The notes beneath the pieces were generated by a model, which had not been told where the DNA came from, did no database searches, and saw only the letters and a list, made by a program, of their open reading frames with translations. Position numbers and translations under genes: made by a program. From Nitriliruptoraceae bacterium (GTDB lineage: Bacteria; Actinomycetota; Nitriliruptoria; Nitriliruptorales; Nitriliruptoraceae), in the NCBI GenBank assembly GCA_007116505.1, contig SKII01000143.1, positions 1-6,879 of the forward strand: 6,879 nucleotides of DNA. The letters run 5' to 3'. Positions 1-6,678 of this stretch are shown here, one piece after another; positions within the stretch are counted from its first letter, which is position 1; each line of letters starts with the position of its first letter.

Positions 1-1
1 C

Positions 2-772
2 GCGTTCCAGTCGGAGGTCGGGCTGGTCGTCGACGGCATCCTCGGGAGCGAGACCCTCGCGCAGCTCGCCCGGCTGCACCGCGACCACCATGCGGCACCC
101 GCGTCGATGGCGCGGGAGCGCTCACGCCTGCGCCGCCCCGTCCGCGCCGACCTCGCCGGCGCACGCATCCTGCTCGACCCGGCGAACGGTCCGGACGTCC
201 CCGGCGTCGTCGCCCCTGACGGCACCCCTGAGCACGCCATCACGTGGGCGATCGCGTCGACGGTCGCGGGACGCCTGGTCGCGCTCGGCGCGGCACCGCT
301 GCTCAGCCGCGGCCCGACGACGTCGCCCGACGCGGCGACCCGCGCCGCGGTCGCCAACGATGCCGACGTCGAGCTGATCGTCTCCATCGGGCTGAACCGG
401 GCGACCTCGCCGCGCGCCGGCGGCGCGACCGCCGCCTACTTCGGCACGGGCCAGTACGTGTCGGAGCTCGGCCGGGCGCTCGCCGACCGCCTGCTCGCCC
501 GGACCGTGGAGGTCCTCGGCACGCCCGACTGCCGGAGCCATCCGGCGACCGTGTCGATCCTGCGGCTGTCGCGCGCGCCCGCGGCGGTCATCGAGCCGGG
601 CTTCCTCACGAGCCCCGACGACGCCGCGCTCCTGACCGACCCCGCCGTGCAGCGTCGTCTCGCTGACGCGGTCGTCGAGGCGCTGCGGGACGTCCTGACC
701 GTGACGTCCGCCGGCGGTGCGGACGCCGTGGGACGGACGGCCGGCGCGGCGGACGGCGCACCGGCCGCCTGA
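2..772 (+). CDS. cwlM: CwlM-like N-acetylmuramoyl-L-alanine amidase fold protein (3' part), probably catalytically inactive
   Basis: Only the last 256 residues are in the window; the gene begins upstream. The first ~26 visible residues (FQSEVGLVVDGILGSETL) are the end of a PG_binding_1 domain. After a short linker comes an Amidase_3 domain at about residues 54-220, then an Ala/Gly/Thr-rich tail. In this family zinc is held by a His in DPGHGG, a Glu, and a His in SIHxN, with a second catalytic Glu near the C-terminus. Here the motifs read DPANGP (Asn62, bases 185-187), TPEHA (Glu77), SIGLN (Gly130, bases 389-391) and IEPGF (Glu198). Both His ligands are therefore missing while both Glu remain, so hydrolysis is unlikely. 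Mycobacterial CwlM has the same domain order, sits beside parAB, and acts as a cytoplasmic regulator of MurA rather than a hydrolase. That role is inferred here from domain order and position. Possible phospho-threonines in the tail (TVTSAGG, GRTAG) cannot be assigned. Confidence 0.85.
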   Translation, partial: AFQSEVGLVVDGILGSETLAQLARLHRDHHAAPASMARERSRLRRPVRADLAGARILLDPANGPDVPGVVAPDGTPEHAITWAIASTVAGRLVALGAAPLLSRGPTTSPDAATRAAVANDADVELIVSIGLNRATSPRAGGATAAYFGTGQYVSELGRALADRLLARTVEVLGTPDCRSHPATVSILRLSRAPAAVIEPGFLTSPDDAALLTDPAVQRRLADAVVEALRDVLTVTSAGGADAVGRTAGAADGAPAA

Positions 773-810
773 GGCCCTACGCTCCGCTGACCCCGGCCCG
801 CAGGTCACCC

Positions 811-2094
811 GTGCGCCTCGACACCGACCCGTACCTCGCCCGCTACGCCGACCGCGTGACGGGCCTGGCCGCATCCGAGATCCGGGCCCTCTTCGCCGTC
901 GCCGACCGGCCCGAGATCGTCTCGTTCGCCGGTGGGATGCCGGACCTGTCGGTGATGGACCTCGACGCCGTCGCCGACCTCACCGCCAGCATCGTGCGTG
1001 AGCAGGGTGCGATCGCCCTGCAGTACGGCGGCGGTCAGGGGCGGCCGCAGCTGCGCGAGGCGCTCGTCGACGTCATGGCGTACGCGGGCGTCCCGGCCAC
1101 CCCCGACGAGCTGCTCGTCACCGTCGGCGGGCAGCAGGCGCTCGAGCTGATCGCGAAGTGCTTCATCGATCCCGGCGACGTCGTCATCGCGGAGGGACCG
1201 ACGTACGTCGGCGCGGTCGCGGCGATGACGTCGCACCAGGCGGACGTGCGTCACGTGCCGATGGACGCGGACGGCATGCGCATGGACCTGCTCGAGGAGC
1301 TCCTCGGCTCGCTCGCGCGGGAGGGCCGCCGCGCGAAGTACGTCTACACGATCCCGAACCACCAGAACCCGGGGGGCGTGTCGATGTCGGAGGAGCGCCG
1401 CCACCGCCTCGCGGAGCTCGCCGTCGAGCACGACCTGCTCGTCATCGAGGACGACGCGTACGGGCTGCTCGGCTTCGACGGCCAGATGGCGACCTCGCTG
1501 CGCACGCTCGTCCCCGAGCGCGTCATCTACCTCGGGACGATGTCGAAGACGTTCTCCCCGGGCGTGCGCACCGGCTGGATCGCCGCCCCGACGCCCGTGC
1601 GCGAGAAGCTCGTGCTGCTGCGCGAGGCCGCCGACCTGTGTCCGAGCAACCTGACGCAGCTGCTCATCGAGCGCTGGCTGACCACGCAGCCGTGGCAGGA
1701 GCAGGTCAAGCGCTACCGGACCCTCTACCAGCAGAAGGCCGAGCTGATGCTCGACGCGCTCGGCTCGGAGATGCCGGAGGAGGTCGACTGGACGCGTCCG
1801 CGCGGCGGCTTCTTCGTGTGGCTCACCGTCCCGACCGGCATCGACACGTCAGCGCTGCTCGCGAAGGCCATCGGCCGCCGCGTCGCCTACGTGCCGGGGC
1901 GCGGCTTCTACGACGACGGCAGCGGCGGCGACCACCTGCGCCTGTGCTTCTCGTTCCCGCCGCTCACCCACATCCGTGAGGGCGTCAGCCGGCTCGCGGA
2001 GCTGCTCGGCGACGAGCTCGACCTCCTCCGCTCCGTCTACGGTGCGGACGCGCCGGAGCTCGCCGGGCGGCGCGGCGAGGAGGGACGCTCGTGA
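811..2094 (+). CDS. PLP-dependent fold-type I aminotransferase (LysN / MocR-catalytic-domain-like)
   Basis: A 427-residue aminotransferase of the class I/II family close to 2-aminoadipate transaminase LysN and to the catalytic half of MocR regulators. It has no N-terminal GntR helix-turn-helix, so it should be an enzyme and not a regulator. Visible signatures are ASEIRALFAVADRPEIVSFAGGMPD near the start, Tyr72 in LQYGGGQG, Asn186 in NHQNPGG, Asp214 and Tyr217 in EDDAYG (cofactor contacts), the PLP Schiff-base Lys246 in TMSKTFSPGVR, and Arg377 in HLRLCFSF, which should bind the substrate carboxylate. The substrate cannot be read from sequence; an aliphatic or aromatic 2-oxoacid/amino acid pair is likely. 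The GTG start at 811 has only a weak AGGT (802-805) before it, but it keeps the family N-terminus; a GTG at 856 would cut into conserved sequence. It lies 38 bases after the cwlM stop, probably co-transcribed, and overlaps ddl by 4 bases. Confidence 0.88.
   Translation: MRLDTDPYLARYADRVTGLAASEIRALFAVADRPEIVSFAGGMPDLSVMDLDAVADLTASIVREQGAIALQYGGGQGRPQLREALVDVMAYAGVPATPDELLVTVGGQQALELIAKCFIDPGDVVIAEGPTYVGAVAAMTSHQADVRHVPMDADGMRMDLLEELLGSLAREGRRAKYVYTIPNHQNPGGVSMSEERRHRLAELAVEHDLLVIEDDAYGLLGFDGQMATSLRTLVPERVIYLGTMSKTFSPGVRTGWIAAPTPVREKLVLLREAADLCPSNLTQLLIERWLTTQPWQEQVKRYRTLYQQKAELMLDALGSEMPEEVDWTRPRGGFFVWLTVPTGIDTSALLAKAIGRRVAYVPGRGFYDDGSGGDHLRLCFSFPPLTHIREGVSRLAELLGDELDLLRSVYGADAPELAGRRGEEGRS
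2077..2083 (+). promoter_or_regulatory. Shine-Dalgarno site for ddl
   Basis: GAGGAGG ends 7 bases before the GTG at 2091, inside the last codons of the aminotransferase gene. It is the strongest ribosome-binding site on the + strand of the window and fixes the ddl start at the GTGA overlap. This suggests that ddl can recruit ribosomes itself as well as by coupling. Confidence 0.75.
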
Positions 2095-3032
2095 CCGCAG
2101 GTCCCCGCATCGCCGTCCTCTCCGGCGGCATCTCGCTGGAGCGTGAGGTCAGCCTGCGCTCCGGCGTCCGCGTCACGACCGCGCTCGCCGAGCAGGGCCA
2201 CGACGTCGAGCGCATCGACGTCGACGCGGGGCTCGTGACGACGCTCGAGCGCGGCGCGTTCGACGTCGCCGTGCTCGCCCTCCACGGCGCAGCCGGCGAG
2301 GACGGCACGATCCAGTCCGTGCTCGAGCTCCTGCACCTGCCGTTCAGCGGGTCCGACGTGCTGGCCTCGTCGCTGGCGTGGAACAAGCCGATCGCGCAGG
2401 GCCTGTACGCGCGGGCCGGCATCGCTGTCCCCGACCGCGTCACGCTCAGCCAGCAGGCGTTCCGCGAGCTCGGCGCGAGCGCCGTCGTCGACCGCATCGC
2501 TCCGCTGCTCGGCATGCCGGTCGTCGTCAAGCCCGTCACCGGCGGCTCGTCGCTCGGCCTGAGCATCGTCGCGTCGCCCGCCGAGCTGCCCGGTGCCATC
2601 GTCGGCGCACTCAGCTACGCGGACGCCGTCCTCGTCGAGCGCTTCGTCGACGGCACCGAGGTCGCCGTCACGGTGCTCGGTGGCCGCGCGCTGCCGCCCG
2701 TCGAGATCAGCCCGAAGGACGGCCGCTACGACTTCGCGGCCCGCTACACCGCGGGTGCGACCGACTTCCACGCGCCGGCGCGCCTGGACCCTGCCGTGGT
2801 CGCCGACTGCGAGCGGGTCGCGGTCGAGGCCGGCGCAGCCATCGGTGCCCGACACCTGTGGCGCGCCGACATGATCGTGGATGCGGACGGCGTGCCCTGG
2901 CTCCTCGAGGTCGACACGTGCCCGGGGATGACGGAGACGTCGCTCGCACCGCTCGCCGCCGAGGCGGCGGGCATCACGTTCCCCGACCTGTGCCGCACCA
3001 TCGTCGAGCTCGCGCTCGACGGGACGTCGTGA
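2091..3032 (+). CDS. ddl: D-alanine--D-alanine ligase
   Basis: A 313-residue ATP-grasp ligase, close to the ~306 residues of E. coli DdlB. It joins two D-Ala in the cytoplasm, giving the dipeptide that MurF adds to the peptidoglycan precursor. Landmarks by comparison with E. coli DdlB from memory: Glu17 in LEREVSL (E15), the ALHGAAGEDGT motif, VKPVTGGSSLG with Ser153 (S150), Tyr219 in DFAARY (Y216, typical of D-Ala rather than D-Lac or D-Ser ligases), Arg258 and Asp260 in WRADM (R255, D257), Glu273 (E270) and Ser284 (S281). Three active-site positions are unusual. Arg218 stands where DdlB has Lys215, Asp275 replaces the Mg-binding Asn272 (LLEVDTCPGMT instead of LLEANTSPGMT), and Cys277 replaces Ser. 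These are mostly conservative, so activity is expected. The GTG start overlaps the aminotransferase stop and has a good GAGGAGG site; the stop overlaps the HAD gene start. Confidence 0.93.
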   Translation: MTAGPRIAVLSGGISLEREVSLRSGVRVTTALAEQGHDVERIDVDAGLVTTLERGAFDVAVLALHGAAGEDGTIQSVLELLHLPFSGSDVLASSLAWNKPIAQGLYARAGIAVPDRVTLSQQAFRELGASAVVDRIAPLLGMPVVVKPVTGGSSLGLSIVASPAELPGAIVGALSYADAVLVERFVDGTEVAVTVLGGRALPPVEISPKDGRYDFAARYTAGATDFHAPARLDPAVVADCERVAVEAGAAIGARHLWRADMIVDADGVPWLLEVDTCPGMTETSLAPLAAEAAGITFPDLCRTIVELALDGTS

Positions 3033-3742
3033 GCCCGGAGGTCGCGCCCGACGTCGCGCCGGAGGTCGCGCCCGACGTCGTCGTGCTCGACGTCGGCGAG
3101 GTCATCATCGACGAGACGCGCGTGTGGACCGGGTGGGCGGGGCTCCTCGGTGTCTCACCGGCGACGCTCATCGCGGTGCTCGGTGCGGCGATCGTGCAGG
3201 GCGGCGACCACGCCGACGCGTTCCCCCACGTCGCACCGAACGTCGCCTGGGCCGCGCTCGAGGACGAGCACGAGGCCCGCTACGGCGGCTTCCGGAGCGA
3301 GGACGTCCACCCCGACGTCGTCGCGGCCCTGACAGCGCTGCGTGCGAGCGGCCGGCGCGTGGTCCTCGCCGGGAACCAGCCGGAGCGTCGGAGCGCGCAG
3401 CTCCGTGCCCTCGACCTCCCCGTCGACGACGTCGTGACGTCCGACGAGCTCGGGGTGGAGAAGCCGGACCCCGCGTTCTTCGCGGCCGTGATGGATCGGC
3501 TCGGCGTCGAGGACCCCGCGCGCATCCTCTACGTCGGTGACCGTGTCGACAACGACGTGCTGCCGGCGATCGAGGCCGGCATGGCCACCTGCTGGCTGAC
3601 GCGCGGACCGTGGGGGCAGCTCCAGGAGCTCCCCGACGACGTGGAGCCCGACCTCGTCCTCGAGGGCCTCGGCGAGCTCGCCGAGCTCATGGACGCGTGG
3701 CAGGACGGACGGGCCGAGGCAGGGACGGAGGGAGCATCGTGA
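3029..3742 (+). CDS. HAD-superfamily hydrolase (HAD-IA type)
   Basis: A 237-residue haloacid-dehalogenase-like protein, probably a phosphatase of unknown substrate. Motif I is VVVLDVGEVIID with nucleophile Asp21. The usual acid/base Asp two residues later is Gly, as in the DxGGV subset of HAD-IA proteins. Motif II is VVLAGNQPE (Gly115-Asn116) where most members have Ser/Thr before Asn. Motif III is Lys145 in GVEKPDPAFF, and motif IV is YVGDRVDNDV with Asp171, Asp174 and Asp176. A helical cap fits residues ~30-95. The GTG at 3029 lies in a GTGA overlap with ddl; its Shine-Dalgarno is weak, so expression probably depends on translational coupling. The GTG at 3083 would remove the first beta strand before the nucleophile and is unlikely. 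Residues 3-18 are two copies of an eight-residue PEVAPDV(A/V) repeat. Its place between ddl and rpiA hints at sugar-phosphate or repair-phosphatase work, but this is only inference. Confidence 0.85.
   Translation: MSPEVAPDVAPEVAPDVVVLDVGEVIIDETRVWTGWAGLLGVSPATLIAVLGAAIVQGGDHADAFPHVAPNVAWAALEDEHEARYGGFRSEDVHPDVVAALTALRASGRRVVLAGNQPERRSAQLRALDLPVDDVVTSDELGVEKPDPAFFAAVMDRLGVEDPARILYVGDRVDNDVLPAIEAGMATCWLTRGPWGQLQELPDDVEPDLVLEGLGELAELMDAWQDGRAEAGTEGAS
3035..3082 (+). repeat. 24-base tandem repeat at the 5' end of the HAD gene
   Basis: Two adjacent 24-base units (3035-3058 and 3059-3082) agree at the first 22 positions and encode PEVAPDVA and PEVAPDVV. Each unit is itself an imperfect doubling of a 12-base piece (gaggtcgcgccc / gacgtcgcgccg). 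The repeat lies between the start codon and the first HAD motif, so copy-number change would keep the frame and alter only a short Pro-rich N-terminal extension. Confidence 0.85.
3727..3732 (+). promoter_or_regulatory. Shine-Dalgarno site for rpiA
   Basis: GGAGGG stands 6 bases before the GTG at 3739, within the last codons of the HAD gene. It supports the short 230-residue RpiA start over the longer open frame that extends upstream to 3610. Confidence 0.7.
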
Positions 3743-4431
3743 GCGAGGTCGATCCGGCGAAGGACGCGGCGGGCCGGGCGGCGGCCGCGCTCGTCGAGGA
3801 CGGCATGGTGCTGGGGCTCGGGACCGGCTCGACCGTGGACCGCTTCCTCGTCGCGCTCGCCGCGCGCGGGCTCGACGTCGCGGGCATCCCCACGTCGCAG
3901 GCGACGGCGCTGCGCTGCGCGGACCTCGGGATCCGGCTCCTCGACCCGTCCGAGGTGTCCTCGCCGCTCGACCTCGTCGTCGATGGCGCCGACGAGCTGA
4001 CGCGCGACCTCGTGCTCACCAAGGGCGGCGGGGGTGCGCTGCTGCGCGAGAAGGTCGTCGCTTCGATGGGGGCACGCTTCGCGGTCATCGCGACGGTCGA
4101 CAAGGTCGTCCCGCGGCTGGGCGACACGTTCGCGGTCCCTGTCGAGGTCATCCCGTTCGCGCAGCACCCGGTGCAGCGCGAGCTCGAGGCGGAGGGGCTC
4201 GAGGTGACGGTGCGCGGTGCGGCCGGCGGAGTACCCGTGCTGACCGACAACGGCAACGTGATCCTCGACGTCCGCATCGACGCCGGGTTCGAGGATCCTG
4301 AGCAGGCCGACGTCTGGCTCACGATGCTGCCGGGCGTCGTCACGTCGGGCATCTTCACCGACCTCGCGACCGAGGCGCTCCTCGGTCGCGCCGACGGCGA
4401 GGTCGAGGTGCTGCACCGAACCGTCGGCTGA
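3739..4431 (+). CDS. rpiA: Ribose-5-phosphate isomerase A
   Basis: A 230-residue RpiA, normal length for the family, which interconverts ribose 5-phosphate and ribulose 5-phosphate in the non-oxidative pentose phosphate pathway. The family motifs appear in order: GLGTGSTV (phosphate loop, residues ~27-34), IPTSQAT, VDGADEL with Asp82 and Asp85, KGGGGALLREK with Lys95 and the catalytic base Glu104, VPVEVIPFA, TDNGNVILDV and LPGVVTSGIF. These correspond to E. coli D81, D84, K94 and E103, so every catalytic residue is present. The GTG start overlaps the HAD stop (GTGA) and has a GGAGGG site. It is the last gene of the + strand unit and meets parB tail to tail. No regulatory site specific to it is seen. 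Confidence 0.95.
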   Translation: MSEVDPAKDAAGRAAAALVEDGMVLGLGTGSTVDRFLVALAARGLDVAGIPTSQATALRCADLGIRLLDPSEVSSPLDLVVDGADELTRDLVLTKGGGGALLREKVVASMGARFAVIATVDKVVPRLGDTFAVPVEVIPFAQHPVQRELEAEGLEVTVRGAAGGVPVLTDNGNVILDVRIDAGFEDPEQADVWLTMLPGVVTSGIFTDLATEALLGRADGEVEVLHRTVG

Positions 4432-4435
4432 CGGT
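4420..4435. terminator. Weak hairpin between convergent rpiA and parB
   Basis: ACCGTC (4420-4425) and GACGGT (4430-4435) can pair across a GGCT loop, over the rpiA stop codon and into the 17-base gap before the parB stop. There is no T run on either side, so it would be a poor intrinsic terminator. It is the only candidate structure at this convergent junction. Confidence 0.25.
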
Positions 4436-4448
4436 CGGTCGCTGGCGC

Positions 4449-5723
4449 TCAGTCGTCGAGGTCGCCGAGGTCGCCGAGGTCGCCGAGGTCCTTGGCGCGC
4501 TCGATGCCGGCGAGGTCGAGGTCCGCGAGGTCGTCGAAGCGGACCCGGCGGCGCTGCGCGAGGGCCTCGGCCGCGGTCGCCTGGCTGGTCGCCGCCGCCT
4601 CCGTCGGTGCGACGGCCTGCGGTGTCCTCGCGGTCGGCGAGCCGAGCCCGTCGGCGATGACGCCCACGATGCGCTCGAGATCGTCGACGGAGAGGAACTC
4701 GACGGTCAACCGGCCCTTCTTCGCGCCCATGCTGATGCGGACGCGCGCCTCGAGCGCGTCCGACAGGTCGTCCTGGAGCTCGACGAGCCCCGGAACGTGC
4801 AGGCGCTGACGGCGTCCGCCCGAGCCCGATGCTGCGCCCGCGGGCGCGTCGGGCGCGTCGGTGTCCTGGAGCAGGCGGGCAGCCTCCTCCGTCGCGCGCA
4901 CCGAGAGGCCCTCGGCGACGACGCGGTCGGCGAGCCGCTGCTGCGCGTTCGCGCTCTCGAGCGACAGCAGCGCCTTCGCATGGCCGGCGGTGAGGACCCC
5001 GGCCGCGATGCGCCGCTGGACGCCGGTCGGGAGCGACAGCAGGCGGATCGTGTTGGAGATCGTCGGACGTGAGCGACCGAGGCGTGAGGCGAGCTCCTCC
5101 TGCGTGACCCCGAAGTCGTCGAGGAGCTGCTGGTAGGCGGCGGCCTCCTCCAGCGGGTTCAGCTGCACCCGGTGGATGTTCTCGACCAGCGCCTCCTTCA
5201 GGAGGTCCGCGTCCTCGGTCGCGCGCACGATCGCGGGGACGGTCGGCAGGCCGGCGGCGATCGCGGCGCGCATGCGGCGCGCTCCGGCGACGAGCTCGAA
5301 GCGGTCGCCGTCGAGGGGACGAACGACGAGGGGCTGCAGCACCCCGACGTCGAGGAGGCTCGTCGCGAGCTGGTCGATCTCCTCCTGGTCGAACACCTCG
5401 CGTGGCTGGCGCGGGTTGCGAGCGATCGTGGTCGGGTCGAGCTCGACGAGGCGGGCTCCACCGACGCCGAGCGGCGTCCCCGGGCCGGACGTGACGCCCG
5501 GTGCAGGTTCCGCCTGCGCGGTCGGGGCGGTCGGCGCCGGTGCGGACGCGACGGTTCCGGCGTCCGCAGGGCCCTGGCCCGCGCCCTCAGCGTCGTCGTC
5601 CTCCGGTGCGGTGGAGACGGGCGGGTCCGCCGGCTCCTCTGCGCGGGGCTTCGTGTCGGGCGCGTTGGCGAGCAGCGCACCGAGCCCCTTCCCGAGTCCG
5701 CCGCGGCGTGGGGGCGTGCTCAT
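4449..5723 (-). CDS. parB: Chromosome partition protein ParB (CTP-dependent parS-binding clamp)
   Basis: A 424-residue ParB, longer than the typical 300-350. In order: RRGGLGKGLGALL at residues 6-18 (N-terminal segment that stimulates ParA), a Pro/Ala/Glu-rich linker to ~88, and the CTP-binding N domain ~90-190 with SLLDVGVLQPLVVRP, LVAGARRMRAA and ENIHRVQLNP. A helix-turn-helix follows around 203-226 (GVTQEELASRLGRSRPTISN), with GHAKALL at 247-253. After a flexible linker comes the C-terminal dimerisation region ~308-360 (GRLTVEFLSVDDLERIVGVI). Residues ~361-424 are an extra tail ending in LGD repeats. The second CTP motif, normally GERR, has Ala148 in place of Glu; Glu181 and Asn182 of the third motif are kept. 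ParB loads on parS, slides as a clamp and recruits SMC and ParA. The ATG overlaps the parA stop (ATGA); GAGGTG at 5728-5733 is its ribosome site. Confidence 0.95.
   Translation of the reverse strand: MSTPPRRGGLGKGLGALLANAPDTKPRAEEPADPPVSTAPEDDDAEGAGQGPADAGTVASAPAPTAPTAQAEPAPGVTSGPGTPLGVGGARLVELDPTTIARNPRQPREVFDQEEIDQLATSLLDVGVLQPLVVRPLDGDRFELVAGARRMRAAIAAGLPTVPAIVRATEDADLLKEALVENIHRVQLNPLEEAAAYQQLLDDFGVTQEELASRLGRSRPTISNTIRLLSLPTGVQRRIAAGVLTAGHAKALLSLESANAQQRLADRVVAEGLSVRATEEAARLLQDTDAPDAPAGAASGSGGRRQRLHVPGLVELQDDLSDALEARVRISMGAKKGRLTVEFLSVDDLERIVGVIADGLGSPTARTPQAVAPTEAAATSQATAAEALAQRRRVRFDDLADLDLAGIERAKDLGDLGDLGDLDD
4452..4487 (-). repeat. 9-base tandem repeat encoding the ParB LGD tail
   Basis: Three perfect copies of gtcgccgag (4461-4469, 4470-4478, 4479-4487) follow one variant copy, gtcgtcgag (4452-4460). 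Read on the - strand they encode LGD-LGD-LGD-LDD, the last twelve residues of ParB. The unit is a multiple of three, so slippage would lengthen or shorten the acidic tail without a frameshift. Confidence 0.92.
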
Positions 5724-6673
5724 GCGTCACCTCGCTGTTGCTCGGCCTGCAGCGCCGCGACCTCCGCGGCCTTGGTCTCCGCCGCGACGCGTCGTGCGCG
5801 CTCGACGTCGAACGTGGGGAGCCCGAGCCGTCCAGCGAGCTCCGCCGCGAGCGCCATGTAGGCCTCCGCGCCCTTGCTCTCGGGGTCGAACACCGTGATC
5901 GGCTGGGCGTAGCTCGGGGCCTCGGACAGGCGGACGGTCCGGGGGATCACGGTCGAGAACGCGCGCTCCCCGAAGAAGCTCCTGACCTCGTCGACGACCT
6001 GCTGGGCGAGCCTCGTTCGCGCATCGAACATGGTGAGGACGACGTTGCCGATGCCGAGACCGCTGTTGAGGTTCTGCTCGACGAGGCCGACCGTGCGGAG
6101 CAGCTGCGTCAGTCCCTCGAGCGCGTAGTACTCGCACTGGATCGGGACGAGCAGCTGGTCGGCGGCGACGAACGCGTTGATGGTGAGCAGACCGAGCGAC
6201 GGAGGGCAGTCGATCAGGATGAGGTCGTAGGACCCGCGCACCTGCTCGATGGCGCGCGCGAGGGCGCGCTCGCGCGCCATCGCCTGGACGAGCTCGACCT
6301 CCGCGCCCGCGAGCTCGAGCGACGACGGGAGGACGTCGAGTCCACCGATCGCGGTCGTGCGGACGGCCTGCGGGATGGGCAGGCCCTCGACGATCACGTC
6401 GTACGTGCTCGGCTCATCGGAGCGGATGCGCACGTCGAGCCCGGTGCTCGCGTTCCCCTGCGGGTCGAGATCGACGAGCAGCACACTCGCGCCGCCCTGC
6501 GCGAGCGCGGCACCGAGGGAGACCGTCGTCGTGGTCTTGCCGACACCGCCCTTCTGGTTGGCGAACGCGATGACCGTCGCTCGCCCGGGGCCGCCGAGTC
6601 GTCCGACCGGTCCCGCATACCCGCCGTCGGTCGCCGGTCCGGCCTCACCGTTCTCGTGTTCGTCCGACGTCAC
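5720..6673 (-). CDS. parA: Chromosome partition ATPase ParA (Soj)
   Basis: A 317-residue ParA/Soj P-loop ATPase that binds DNA as an ATP dimer and moves ParB-parS complexes. It has the deviant Walker A motif QKGGVGKTTTT (signature Lys41, P-loop Lys46), the switch I region LLVDLDPQGNAST (Asp68, Asp70), Walker B LILIDCPPSLG (Asp155), and the typical Soj stretches QCEYYALEGL and PRTVRLSEAPSYAQPITVFDPESKGAEAY. About 30 Gly-rich residues precede the core. After the usual end (LAGRLGL) there is a charged helical tail of ~30 residues, ERARRVAAETKAAEVAAL, that could form a coiled coil. The start is GTG at 6673: an in-frame stop lies at 6716-6718 with no start codon between, and GGAG sits 5 bases upstream. 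It is the first gene of the parAB operon. The rsmG gene usually found upstream is not recognisable in the window. Confidence 0.95.
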   Translation of the reverse strand: MTSDEHENGEAGPATDGGYAGPVGRLGGPGRATVIAFANQKGGVGKTTTTVSLGAALAQGGASVLLVDLDPQGNASTGLDVRIRSDEPSTYDVIVEGLPIPQAVRTTAIGGLDVLPSSLELAGAEVELVQAMARERALARAIEQVRGSYDLILIDCPPSLGLLTINAFVAADQLLVPIQCEYYALEGLTQLLRTVGLVEQNLNSGLGIGNVVLTMFDARTRLAQQVVDEVRSFFGERAFSTVIPRTVRLSEAPSYAQPITVFDPESKGAEAYMALAAELAGRLGLPTFDVERARRVAAETKAAEVAALQAEQQRGDA

Positions 6674-6678
6674 GTCAG

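Noticed and set aside
241..246. CACGTG core as a candidate parS.
   Set aside because: The flanks are not palindromic and lack the GTT/AAC arms of parS. The site lies within cwlM coding sequence.
773..810. The 38-base gap between cwlM and the aminotransferase gene as a promoter or terminator.
   Set aside because: No stem, T run or promoter hexamers are visible; read-through is the simplest view.
3529..4416. 295-codon open frame on the - strand over rpiA and the HAD gene.
   Set aside because: Low-complexity shadow translation with no family motif; rpiA has a full catalytic set on the + strand.
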